A stretch of 52,134 nt of DNA from CAZEHJ01 sp964512485 (GTDB lineage: Bacteria > Bacteroidota > Rhodothermia > Rhodothermales > UBA10348). This document shows positions 9,099-17,677 of this stretch, in pieces. Every line of letters begins with the position of its first letter. Within the stretch, counting starts at the first letter, position 1. The position numbers and the translations under genes were made by a program. The stretch lies in the NCBI GenBank assembly GCA_964512485.1, contig CAZEHJ010000019.1:1-52134 (forward strand), in the 5' to 3' direction. The notes under the pieces are model-generated. The model ran no database searches. It worked only from the letters and a program-made list of their open reading frames with translations, and was not told the origin of the DNA.

Positions 9099-10220
9099 TC
9101 AATAACTGGCAGGTGCAAGTTCAAATTGGCCTATTTCAATTATCGAGCCATTCAGCAGCGCATCCACAGTGTGCTGACCGGGATAATGCTTGCGGGTGGT
9201 CATATCTGCGACCGAAATGGATTTTCTGAAAGTCGCAGTTTCACCCGAGCCCAAATCACACGCTTTGAGTTTAAACACTTTCGGACGGAGTGACCCGTTG
9301 GCTTTCACGTATCTGATCCGAAAATCCGCCATTACAGAGATATCGTCGCTGGTTTCGTTGAGTACCGTATACGAGATAGTCACTTTTCCACCAATAGCCG
9401 CGTAGTCGGGAGCGATCGAAACCGATACGATTGAAAGACCTTCCGAAGAGCCAACACCCAGCACCTGAAGAGCTTCTGCGTCTCCCTGTTTAATGAGCGA
9501 TCTCAGGCCGTGCTTGATCAACCAATTCCTGTTTTCATCGGCATTCAGGGACCATCGACGCGCCACGTCCAGGAGGATGCTCGGATTGTCCTTCCCGATA
9601 TCATTCAGGTTATTGGCCACCGAACGACGAACGTAAAGAGACGGGTCGTCTTTCAACCGTTCCAATAACTCGATCACCGGGGTTGGATCTGTCTGGAATT
9701 CAGGAATTCGGGCTGCCCAGGGAAGGCGTGGTCGCGTTCCTTCAGACACGAGCCGTCGAACGTGCTCACTCGGGTCTGTCGTCCATTTCTTCAGCAGCTT
9801 GAGGGCCTTTTCCGGGTAACGCCTGATGTACGGGCGAATGCTGAATTCAGCGCTGAATCGTTGGGTCAGCTCATGTTGAGCCTGCATGGCTTCATCGAAG
9901 TGATCCAATCCATGTTGCTCTATGAAACAAACGTGTGGGAAGTAAAGGAATGGAGCCATGCCATTTCCTTCTGTTTTTGTCAGCTTGGGGCCTGCTGATC
10001 GAACCAGAATATCTGCAGCTTCAGGAAAGTGTCCAGGCAAGTATTCGCCCAGAGAGAGGGCCAGCTTCCGGCCGCGGTCCTTCAGTTCCAGCTCCTCGTA
10101 CCCATTCTGAGCGTGCGCAATGAATGCGTCCGAGTTGAACGACGGGTAAACGGAGAGGATCATGTCTGCGATCCGGACGGGGATATCGATCCCGAAATGG
10201 TTCTTCAGCGGTTCTCCCAT
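9099..10220 (-). CDS. alkC: AlkC-type DNA alkylation repair glycosylase with C-terminal Ig-like domain
   Basis: The 373-residue protein has an N-terminal HEAT-like helical repeat region (about 1-270), with the AlkC-type signature FSAEFSIRPYI and repeated units such as DPSEHVRRLVSEG and DPSLYVRRSVANN. This matches the AlkC/AlkD family, which excises alkylated bases such as 3-methyladenine without flipping the base. Residues about 275-373 form a beta-rich Ig-like domain, a feature described for AlkC but not AlkD. No signal peptide is present, as expected for a cytoplasmic repair enzyme. It is divergent from the small secreted-protein gene, with about 300 bp of shared upstream DNA. Family call is firm; the AlkC rather than AlkD assignment rests on the FSAEF motif and the Ig domain. 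Confidence 0.87.
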   Translation of the reverse strand: MGEPLKNHFGIDIPVRIADMILSVYPSFNSDAFIAHAQNGYEELELKDRGRKLALSLGEYLPGHFPEAADILVRSAGPKLTKTEGNGMAPFLYFPHVCFIEQHGLDHFDEAMQAQHELTQRFSAEFSIRPYIRRYPEKALKLLKKWTTDPSEHVRRLVSEGTRPRLPWAARIPEFQTDPTPVIELLERLKDDPSLYVRRSVANNLNDIGKDNPSILLDVARRWSLNADENRNWLIKHGLRSLIKQGDAEALQVLGVGSSEGLSIVSVSIAPDYAAIGGKVTISYTVLNETSDDISVMADFRIRYVKANGSLRPKVFKLKACDLGSGETATFRKSISVADMTTRKHYPGQHTVDALLNGSIIEIGQFELAPASY

Positions 10221-10517
10221 AGAACTCGAGTTTTGAGATATGACTTGAGACTAGATCAACGACTTCCGCAGCAAGTCGTTCTCCTTCAGGATTTTGACGA
10301 TCGGCCGAGAACACAATGTTGTTCTGGCGTCCCGCTTCTGTTTCGCCATCGAAACACTTTTTCGACCGTTTGAATGTTGAAATGCAGCGTTTTCGTCGTT
10401 TTTGAGCTGTTTTGGAGGGTGTGCCATCTTTACCCGTGTGTTGGCACTGTGCTTGTAGTTCTCTGGGCACAACCGCTCGAAAGGGCATCAACGAACACTC
10501 TACCCGAGGACAAAACA

Positions 10518-11000
10518 ATGACACGCTTCAAAACACTAATCGCTCTCGCTCTCATCACAGTCGCTTTCTCTCACAACGCAGTCGCTCAGAGCAACAAAGC
10601 TTCACAGCAGGTTTCAATCAACGTAGCTGAAATCGCCGTCATCGCTGTTCATGGCACTATCAATATGACCATCAATTCAGCAACCGCCGGCCAGGCTCCT
10701 GACGCTGCTTCCGCTTCTGCAACATTCGATCTGACGACCAACGGAAAAGATAAAAAAGTCTCTGCCGAGCTCGACCAAAAAATGCCAACAGGTTTGACAC
10801 TTTTTGCTCAGATGGCCGCACCTTCGAAAGCAAAATCTGCCGGCAAAGTTGAGCTCTCCAACAAATCAGTTGATCTGCTCTCGAAAATCAGCAACGTTCG
10901 CGGTAGCGGTCTTGCACTCAACTACGAAGCCGTTGCAACTGTCGACGCCAAACCAGACAACGTAGTTCGCACCGTCACATACACGATCACGAACAACTAA
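10518..11000 (+). CDS. Small secreted beta-rich protein, probably abundant
   Basis: The chosen ATG at 10518 has GAGGA 8 bp upstream and gives a clean signal peptide ending in AVAQ-S at about residue 24; an in-frame extension back to 10374 lacks these features. The 160-residue precursor gives a mature protein of about 136 residues without cysteine, rich in Ala, Ser, Lys, Thr and Val, ending in VRTVTYTITNN. The pattern resembles single-domain pilin-like or spore-coat-U-like beta sandwiches (DUF4402-type), but the match is weak and I do not assign a function. The codon choice is strikingly uniform (many gct, aaa, atc), and the gene has its own strong terminator, both pointing to high expression. 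Confidence 0.85.
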   Translation: MTRFKTLIALALITVAFSHNAVAQSNKASQQVSINVAEIAVIAVHGTINMTINSATAGQAPDAASASATFDLTTNGKDKKVSAELDQKMPTGLTLFAQMAAPSKAKSAGKVELSNKSVDLLSKISNVRGSGLALNYEAVATVDAKPDNVVRTVTYTITNN

Positions 11001-11062
11001 AAACACAGCCGACACCCAAACTCAGTATCCTGGGTAGAGGATAGCGATCAAAGATCGCGTCA

Positions 11063-11097
11063 GGCGGCGGATCCGAAAGGATCCGCCGCCTTGTTTT
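11063..11097 (+). terminator. Strong intrinsic terminator with GAAA loop
   Basis: A perfect 12-bp stem (11063-11074 with 11079-11090) carries a GAAA tetraloop of the stable GNRA class and is followed by TTGTTTT. It ends the small secreted-protein gene 63 bp after its stop. The T-tract overlaps the stop codon of the convergent propeller gene. Confidence 0.9.
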
Positions 11098-12199
11098 ATA
11101 TACGCACCAACTTGATCGGGTATGACTGCTCGGCATTCCACTGACATACATAGACATTCTTGTCGGTGTCGATACAAACATCGTGGCAGTGATGGAAGAG
11201 GTGTTCTTGCTGCAGCATCAACTGCAATTGTCCGTTCTCGTACTCTGGCTCGGTGCCGCCCGGATTGGACACAACACGATCTTCAGCGTTGAGAATCGTG
11301 ACGAAACCGGAGTTAGGAGTCTGATTCAAATACTTCAATCGGGACCAACAGACTCCTGAATAGAGCATATCGTCATCGATTACGCCGCGACAGACAAATG
11401 CGCCGGGCAGGAAAATGGTTTCCAGATACCGTCCATCCATGGAATAACGCTTGAAAGCGTTGTGTCCGCGAGAGGTTATCATCAGAGTGGGATCGCCCGC
11501 TCCCCGGTTATCTACACAAACGCCATGAGCAGTCGAAAACTGGGAGTCGCCGTCTCCACGCCCACCGAATTTTCGAATGAACTCGCCTTCTGACGTGTAT
11601 TGCAGAATCCATTGTGATCCGTATCCATCGGCCACATACAGATCACCGTTGGACGCAACGGCTGTTTCGGTTGGATAGAAGTTGTCGTCCTCACCGTACT
11701 CGCCGATATCGCGAGGATGCGTCAGCCTGAAAACCTCTTTTCCGTCGAGGGTCGTTTTCACGACCTGGGCATTTCCGTCGAATCCATTGTCGCAGATCCA
11801 CAGGTATTCAGCATCGCCTTCATCTGAAAGAGTCAGGCCGTGCCCGTATGGAAACGTCGTGCCCCAACTATCTAGCAGCTTTCCCCCTGTATCGTAAACA
11901 AGGATGTTGTTGCGCGTTTCATCCGTGATCATGAATAGGCGACCAGCACGATCCTGAACCATCTCATGGCAATTGATTACGGGATATGCCATCGGATCCA
12001 GATTTCCCCATTCCTGATCAACCTGGTACCTGAAATCACCATGGCCGATTATTTCATCTGCAAAAGGGCGTTTGGAAATAATGTGTAGTGCACGATTCAT
12101 GGTTTCGTTTGCGAGAAGAAGATTGGATGCTGGCAAGAGCGCCGCGCCAGCAGAAGCCAGTGCAGCCTGTTTTGCGAAATGACGGCGGTTCATGGGCAT
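11096..12199 (-). CDS. Tat-exported NHL/six-bladed beta-propeller protein
   Basis: The protein starts with a twin-arginine signal (MNRRHFAKQAALASAGAA), so I place the start at 12199 (about 367 residues); an upstream in-frame ATG at 12277 would add 26 residues before the signal, and an ATG at 12193 is also possible. The body carries NHL-type repeats: DRAGRLFMITDE, SNGDLYVADGYGSQWILQY with GEFIRKFGG, and DTDKNVYVCQWN. The histidines in HGLTLS, AHGVCVD and HHCHDVCID recur at similar blade positions and could bind metal or substrate, as in peptidyl-alpha-hydroxyglycine lyase-like propellers. It is divergent from module B with about 100 bp between starts, so a shared promoter region is likely. Substrate unknown. 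Confidence 0.88.
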   Translation of the reverse strand: MPMNRRHFAKQAALASAGAALLPASNLLLANETMNRALHIISKRPFADEIIGHGDFRYQVDQEWGNLDPMAYPVINCHEMVQDRAGRLFMITDETRNNILVYDTGGKLLDSWGTTFPYGHGLTLSDEGDAEYLWICDNGFDGNAQVVKTTLDGKEVFRLTHPRDIGEYGEDDNFYPTETAVASNGDLYVADGYGSQWILQYTSEGEFIRKFGGRGDGDSQFSTAHGVCVDNRGAGDPTLMITSRGHNAFKRYSMDGRYLETIFLPGAFVCRGVIDDDMLYSGVCWSRLKYLNQTPNSGFVTILNAEDRVVSNPGGTEPEYENGQLQLMLQQEHLFHHCHDVCIDTDKNVYVCQWNAEQSYPIKLVRI

Positions 12200-12300
12200 T
12201 CGGAGGGTGATTCTTTTTGAGTATATGAATTTCGAAAGCTTGTCGCCTGCTTGAGCTGCCTTCTTGACTATTTGCATTAGAGTGCCCGATTCTAGGATCG

Positions 12301-14685
12301 ATGACGCACCGGCTCCCCATACTCTTCCTTGCCGTCCTGTTTTCAGGCTGTGGCTCCCAGGGCGTTGATTTCAACAGTGAAATCAGACCGATCCTCAATG
12401 AGCGGTGTGTGACGTGTCATGGTGGAGTGAAAACGCAGGCGGATCTGAATTTGCAGTTCAGAAATCTAGCCCTCGTTGGGGGCGAGTCCGGAAATCCGGC
12501 CATCGTTCCGGGTGATGCCTCGGCCAGCGAGATGATTCGAAAAGTGTCTCACTCGAATCCATCGGATCGGATGCCTAAAGACGATGATCCCCTGACGGAA
12601 GAGGAAATCACGTCTCTGAAAAAATGGATCAATTCTGGCGCCGAGTGGGAACGGCACTGGGCCTACGTTGCTCCTGTTAAACCCGAGCTCGAGCTGGAAG
12701 ATGCCTGGATTCGTTCGCCCATCGATGCTTTCATTCTTGATCGATTGCGCGAGAACGGGCTAGAGCCTGAAGGGCCAGCTGAATGCTCGGTTCTGGCGCG
12801 AAGGGTCAGTCTGGACCTTACGGGGCTTCCGCCATCAATGCGGCAGGCCGACGATCTCTGCGCATCCAATGACTACGAGGCTCTGGTGGACGAACTGCTG
12901 GCATCCCCTTCATTCGGAGAGCGATGGACCGCGCTCTGGCTGGATCTCTCCCGCTACGCCGACACCAAAGGCTACGAGGCGGATCGGCAACGATCTATCT
13001 GGCGGTATCGGGACTGGCTGATCAAGGCGTTCAACGAAGACAAACCTTTCGATGAGTTCACAATCGAGCAGCTCGCGGGTGATCTATTGGAGGATCCGAC
13101 GACAGATCAACTCATCGCAACGGCTTTCAATCGCAACTCGATGACAAATGAAGAAGGAGGCACTGACGATGAAGAACATCGAGTCGCTTCTGTAGTGGAC
13201 CGCGTGAGCACCACGTGGGAGGTTTTCCAGGGCACGACTATGCGATGCGTCCAGTGTCATGGTCACCCGTATGACCCGTTTGTTCACGACGACTTCTACG
13301 CTTCATTTGCGCTTTTCAACAACACGGCAGATTGGGACCAGCCCAATGAAGCTCCTGTCCTTCGAGAGTTCGAACCGGCGCATGAACAGGACGGGACGCG
13401 ATTGCTGGCAGAGATATCAACCCTGGAAAGCGATATCGTTGCGGCGGTTTCAACCCCTGAAATTATGCAACTGCGGTCGATCTGGGAGCAGTCTATGGAC
13501 GATCCCATGATATCGGGCAAGCTGACTACAACGGCGCAGAACGAGGTCCGAAGAATCGCTGCGCTCCCGGACTCGCTGAGAAGCAATCATCAAAAAGCCT
13601 TCATCAGGGATCGATTCGCGGAAGTAGACGCTTCGACCGACTCTCTGCGCAAACGGCTCGGAGAACTCTTTGCCCTGGTGAATGAACTTAAGCCCGTTAT
13701 CACGCCCGTAATGCAGGAGTTGTCAGAAGACGAGGCAAGAACGACGCATCGTTTTGATCGCGGAAGTTTCCTTTCGCCGCAGGAGGTGGTCTCACCAGGC
13801 ATTCCCAAGATGTTTGGGTCACCCCAGGAAGGAGCCCCTTCGACTCGCCTCGAATTTGCAGAATGGTTGGTCTCGGATGAAAACCCGCTGACGGCGCGCG
13901 TCACGGTGAATCGATTCTGGGAGCAGCTCTTCGGACTGGGCATCGTCGAGAGCGCTGATGATTTCGGCACAGTCGGGATCGCTCCCACGCACCCGGAGTT
14001 GCTCGACTGGCTGGCGCTTTATTTCAAAGATGAGGCCAATTGGAGTGTGAAAACGCTGCTCCGCGAAATTGTCATGTCGTCGACGTATCGCCAGGCTTCA
14101 ACGACCAGTTCCGAAAAACTAGAAATAGACCCCCGCAATCAGCTTCTCTCACGAGGACCGAGATTCCGGCTTTCCGCAGAGCAGGTGAGAGATCAGGCTC
14201 TCGCGGTGAGTGGTCTTCTGTCTGAAAAACAGTTTGGCCCGTCGGTCATGCCACCCCAACCTGACGGAGTCTGGAAGAACCCCTACAACGGACTGAATTG
14301 GAAGGAGGCTGAAGGGGAAGACAAACACCGTAGGGCGATCTACACGTTTTACCGACGGACCGGTCCGTATCCATCCATGTTGACGTTCGACGCGCCGACC
14401 AGAGAGTTCTGCATATCTCGTCGGGTTCGAACCAATACTCCGCTTCAGGCCCTCGTGACTTTGAATGATCCGGCATTCTGGGAAGCGGCACAGGGACTGG
14501 CCAAGCTTATGGCGCAGCATGACCCGGCTGTCGAAGAACAAGTTTCTTTCGGCTACAAACGAGCCATGTCCTCGGAGCCATCGGAAAATACCCTCCGAGT
14601 TCTCATCGATTTGGCTGAAGATGCGGGGCTCGAATTGACGGCGAACGCCATTTTGAATCTGGACGAGTTCCTGACGAAGGAATGA
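12301..14685 (+). CDS. PSD1/planctomycete cytochrome c domain lipoprotein (module B)
   Basis: The 794-residue lipoprotein has a short signal with lipobox FSGC (Cys17), then PSCyt1 with haem motif Cys36-x-x-Cys39-His40 (CVTCH), DUF1549 (about 133-345) ending with a second CxxCH (Cys316, Cys319, His320), and DUF1553 (about 512-735; TARVTVNRFW, TNTPLQALVTLND). Unlike the module A paralogue it lacks the LamG insert, which accounts for most of the size difference. The two CxxCH motifs suggest covalent haem at the outer face of the membrane. It begins a three-gene operon with the DUF1501 and membrane cytochrome genes. Function of the family is not established; redox chemistry linked to sugar or sulfated-glycan use is inference from its habitual neighbours. 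Confidence 0.92.
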   Translation: MTHRLPILFLAVLFSGCGSQGVDFNSEIRPILNERCVTCHGGVKTQADLNLQFRNLALVGGESGNPAIVPGDASASEMIRKVSHSNPSDRMPKDDDPLTEEEITSLKKWINSGAEWERHWAYVAPVKPELELEDAWIRSPIDAFILDRLRENGLEPEGPAECSVLARRVSLDLTGLPPSMRQADDLCASNDYEALVDELLASPSFGERWTALWLDLSRYADTKGYEADRQRSIWRYRDWLIKAFNEDKPFDEFTIEQLAGDLLEDPTTDQLIATAFNRNSMTNEEGGTDDEEHRVASVVDRVSTTWEVFQGTTMRCVQCHGHPYDPFVHDDFYASFALFNNTADWDQPNEAPVLREFEPAHEQDGTRLLAEISTLESDIVAAVSTPEIMQLRSIWEQSMDDPMISGKLTTTAQNEVRRIAALPDSLRSNHQKAFIRDRFAEVDASTDSLRKRLGELFALVNELKPVITPVMQELSEDEARTTHRFDRGSFLSPQEVVSPGIPKMFGSPQEGAPSTRLEFAEWLVSDENPLTARVTVNRFWEQLFGLGIVESADDFGTVGIAPTHPELLDWLALYFKDEANWSVKTLLREIVMSSTYRQASTTSSEKLEIDPRNQLLSRGPRFRLSAEQVRDQALAVSGLLSEKQFGPSVMPPQPDGVWKNPYNGLNWKEAEGEDKHRRAIYTFYRRTGPYPSMLTFDAPTREFCISRRVRTNTPLQALVTLNDPAFWEAAQGLAKLMAQHDPAVEEQVSFGYKRAMSSEPSENTLRVLIDLAEDAGLELTANAILNLDEFLTKE

Positions 14686-14714
14686 GAAGAAACTGATGAT
14701 CATATGACCACGAT

Positions 14715-16187
14715 ATGAAGATTTACGACGAAGCCAGACTACGACTCGCGCACTTGCAGACGAGGCGGCACTTCCTGAAGTCATTTTCAGCCGGAATGGG
14801 GGGCGCCGCCCTGTCCACAATGATCGGGCCTTCGGCATTTGCAGCGAGCGTGCCCGGAGTTGACCCGGATCCACTTGCTCCAAAGGCGCCCCACTTCGCA
14901 CCGCGAGCGAAACACGTCATCTTCCTGCATATGGCTGGTGCCCCTTCGCAGCTGGAACTGTTCGACTACAAACCTCTGCTCGAACGTCTGAACGGACAGC
15001 AGGCGCCTGAATCGCTGCTCGATGGCAAGCGTTTCGCGTTCATCCGTGGCATTCCGAAAATGCTCGGGCCTCAGGCAACGTTTGAACAGCACGGCCATTC
15101 CGGCGCATGGATTTCCAATCACTTGCCGCACTTTTCGACCGTGGCTGATGAGGTCTCATTCCTCAAAGCAATGCATACGGACGAATTCAATCATGCTCCA
15201 GCACAGCTTTTCATGTACACAGGCAGCCCGAGACTTGGGCGACCGTCGCTTGGTTCGTGGGCCATGTACGGGCTGGGCTCCGAAAATCAGAACTTACCCG
15301 GGTTCGTGGTGCTCATTTCGGGAGCCGCGGGGCCGAGTGCTGGTGCTTCGGTCTACGGAAGCGGCTTTTTGCCAACCGTCTATCAGGGAATCCAGTGCCG
15401 ATCAGACGGCGACCCCGTTTTATTCCTCTCAGACCCGGATGGCGTGCCCAGAGATCTGCGAAAGGCCAGCATTGAAGCAATCAACGAGATCAATCGACAG
15501 CAGTACGAAGAGACGCAAGATCCGGAGATTCTGACGCGGATTTCGCAATATGAGTTGGCGTTCCGTATGCAGATGTCCGTTCCCGAAGCGATGGACATAC
15601 AGGCCGAGCCCGACTACATCCATCAGGAATACGGGACAGCGCCGGGCGAAGTCTCCTTCGGAAACAACTGCCTACTTGCCCGTCGACTGGTCGAACGGGG
15701 AGTCCGATTTGTGCAGCTCTTTCACTGGGGCTGGGATTCACACGGCGCGGGAGAATCAGAAGCCTTGACACACGGTTTCGTAGATCGCTGCAAAGAAACC
15801 GATCAGGCCATGACCGCGCTCATCGTGGATCTCAAACGCCGTGGACTACTCGAGGATACCCTCATTGTCTGGGGTGGCGAATTCGGTCGAACGCCGATGC
15901 TCGAGAACAGATCAGGCCAGGACAATCCATTCGTCGGCCGCGACCATCACAGCGATGTCTACACCATGTGGATGGCAGGCGGCGGAGTCAAAGGCGGCTA
16001 TACGCACGGCGAGACAGATGAAATCGGCTATCAGGCCGTGAGCGGACGTACCCACGTGCACGATCTTCAGGCCACCATTCTGAATCAGCTCGGGTTTGAT
16101 CATACCAAACTGACCTTCCCGTTTCAGGGACGTGACTTCCGACTGACTGATGTGAGTGGCAATGTCATTCGCGAGATTCTGGCATAG
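14715..16187 (+). CDS. Tat-exported DUF1501 protein (module B)
   Basis: This 490-residue protein has a twin-arginine signal (Arg17-Arg18 in LQTRRHFLKS) and the DUF1501 signatures HMAGAPSQLELFDYKP, WGWDSHG, WGGEFGRTPML and GRDHHSDVY. It is a clear paralogue of the DUF1501 protein at 5331, with the same length and the same C-terminal pattern ending in FRLTDVSGNV. It starts 29 bp after the PSD1 stop. The paralogue pair and the two PSD1 genes show that a PSD1-DUF1501 unit has been duplicated or acquired twice. Likely periplasmic or surface-located; substrate unknown. Confidence 0.93.
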   Translation: MKIYDEARLRLAHLQTRRHFLKSFSAGMGGAALSTMIGPSAFAASVPGVDPDPLAPKAPHFAPRAKHVIFLHMAGAPSQLELFDYKPLLERLNGQQAPESLLDGKRFAFIRGIPKMLGPQATFEQHGHSGAWISNHLPHFSTVADEVSFLKAMHTDEFNHAPAQLFMYTGSPRLGRPSLGSWAMYGLGSENQNLPGFVVLISGAAGPSAGASVYGSGFLPTVYQGIQCRSDGDPVLFLSDPDGVPRDLRKASIEAINEINRQQYEETQDPEILTRISQYELAFRMQMSVPEAMDIQAEPDYIHQEYGTAPGEVSFGNNCLLARRLVERGVRFVQLFHWGWDSHGAGESEALTHGFVDRCKETDQAMTALIVDLKRRGLLEDTLIVWGGEFGRTPMLENRSGQDNPFVGRDHHSDVYTMWMAGGGVKGGYTHGETDEIGYQAVSGRTHVHDLQATILNQLGFDHTKLTFPFQGRDFRLTDVSGNVIREILA

Positions 16188-16230
16188 GCGAAATGACCCA
16201 AAGCAAATCCATACCCAACATTCACCACAC

Positions 16231-17667
16231 ATGATCACACCCCGATTCGCCAAATGGAATCTTATCGGCGTCGTCCTCTCGCTCGTCCTGGTTTATTTCT
16301 GGATTGACCCGGTCGGCAGCGCCGTCGAATGGCAACGGTTCTTTGGGAGATTCCATTCAGCTTATGCTCATCTCCCCATAGGATTTCTGATTCTGGCGCT
16401 GGCCCTTTCCATATTGAGGGCAGTTGGGTGGATGAAGGACGGTGACAACGCGATCAGCATCACTCTTGTGTTGGCCTCGTGGGCCGGACTACAAGCCGTC
16501 ATGGCGGGTTCATGGTTGGGGCAGATGGGTGGATATCCCGAGGATATACTCTTTCTGCACAAAATGATGGGTTACAGTGTGACGGTGCTGGCAGCAGCTC
16601 TTCTTTATGCTCGATACGTCTACGAGCGCCGCGTGGTGCTCAGCATGTGGGGAGTGACGCTGGTTTTGCTGACAATTGGCAGTGATCTCGGTGGCCAGAT
16701 CACACATGGCCCCGGATACGTGACCGAATATGCACCCTCATTGGCCCGTAACCTGCTTGGACATCCAGACCCGATGTCAACCCGGTTTGAGACGGGCGCT
16801 CCAGACTCCGTTCGCGTTTATGACGGCATCATCGCACCTATTTTTGCCGAAAAGTGCGTCAGTTGTCACGGACCCAACCGCGAAAGAGGCAGCCTCCGGT
16901 TGCACACGAAGGAGGCGATCGGGAATCACGACGGGGATGAACCCCTCATCGTGGCCGGGTCTCCAGAAGAGAGTCTTCTCATCAAGCGAATTTCCCTCCC
17001 GGATGGTCACGAAGATCAGATGCCACCCGCGCAGGATGCCAAGCCGATCTCCCACGCAGATGTCGAATTGCTGAAATGGTGGATCTCTGAGGGTGCCAGC
17101 TTCGAACAGACGATCGCTGATGCCGAAATGCCCTATGGAATAACAACCATTCTTCAGGCCTACGGTCTGGGTGCGATCCGAAGAGGCGTCTTCTCACTGA
17201 ACATTGCGATGCCAGACACTTCCCTCATTTCTGCGTTGCGTATGACTGGCGTACGTGTGACTGCCCTGGCCGAAAACGAGCCGTTCCTCGAAGTGCAGTG
17301 TGAAACAGGAAGCTGCTTGAACGAGCCGTCCATGCGCGAACTCTCAGCCCACATAATCTCCATCGATTTCGGTGCAAGCGATGCTACAGATGAGGATATT
17401 GCCGCCCTGTCGCACTTTCCAAACCTGACCCGATTGGACATCTCCCGGACAGAAATCGACGGAAGTAGACTTGATGTTCTGGCGGACATGAAATACCTCT
17501 CCTACCTGAATCTGTACGGCAGTAGCGTCAACGACGCAGCCCTGGATCACATCGCGCAGATACCAAATATTGCGGCCGTCTACCTGTGGCAGACGGCCGC
17601 AACAAGCGAAGGCGTAGAGCGCCTTCGAATTCAACTGCCCGAAGCTGAGATTGACTTCGGAAACTGA
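16231..17667 (+). CDS. Membrane c-type cytochrome-domain protein with C-terminal leucine-rich repeats (module B)
   Basis: I use the ATG at 16231 (478 residues); an upstream ATG at 16156 would overlap the DUF1501 gene by 32 bp. Residues 1-160 hold about five transmembrane helices in a DUF2231-like pattern (AHLPIGFLILALALS). A PSCyt1-type haem motif follows at Cys209-x-x-Cys212-His213 (CVSCHGPN), with the typical RLHTKEAI and QMPP segments. Residues about 390-478 form short leucine-rich repeats (LTRLDISRTEI, LSYLNLYGSSV). The combination would anchor a haem domain in the membrane with a protein- or ligand-binding LRR tail. It is the last gene of module B, 43 bp after DUF1501. An electron-transfer partner role for the module is inference. 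Confidence 0.88.
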   Translation: MITPRFAKWNLIGVVLSLVLVYFWIDPVGSAVEWQRFFGRFHSAYAHLPIGFLILALALSILRAVGWMKDGDNAISITLVLASWAGLQAVMAGSWLGQMGGYPEDILFLHKMMGYSVTVLAAALLYARYVYERRVVLSMWGVTLVLLTIGSDLGGQITHGPGYVTEYAPSLARNLLGHPDPMSTRFETGAPDSVRVYDGIIAPIFAEKCVSCHGPNRERGSLRLHTKEAIGNHDGDEPLIVAGSPEESLLIKRISLPDGHEDQMPPAQDAKPISHADVELLKWWISEGASFEQTIADAEMPYGITTILQAYGLGAIRRGVFSLNIAMPDTSLISALRMTGVRVTALAENEPFLEVQCETGSCLNEPSMRELSAHIISIDFGASDATDEDIAALSHFPNLTRLDISRTEIDGSRLDVLADMKYLSYLNLYGSSVNDAALDHIAQIPNIAAVYLWQTAATSEGVERLRIQLPEAEIDFGN

Positions 17668-17677
17668 CCTGGTCGGA

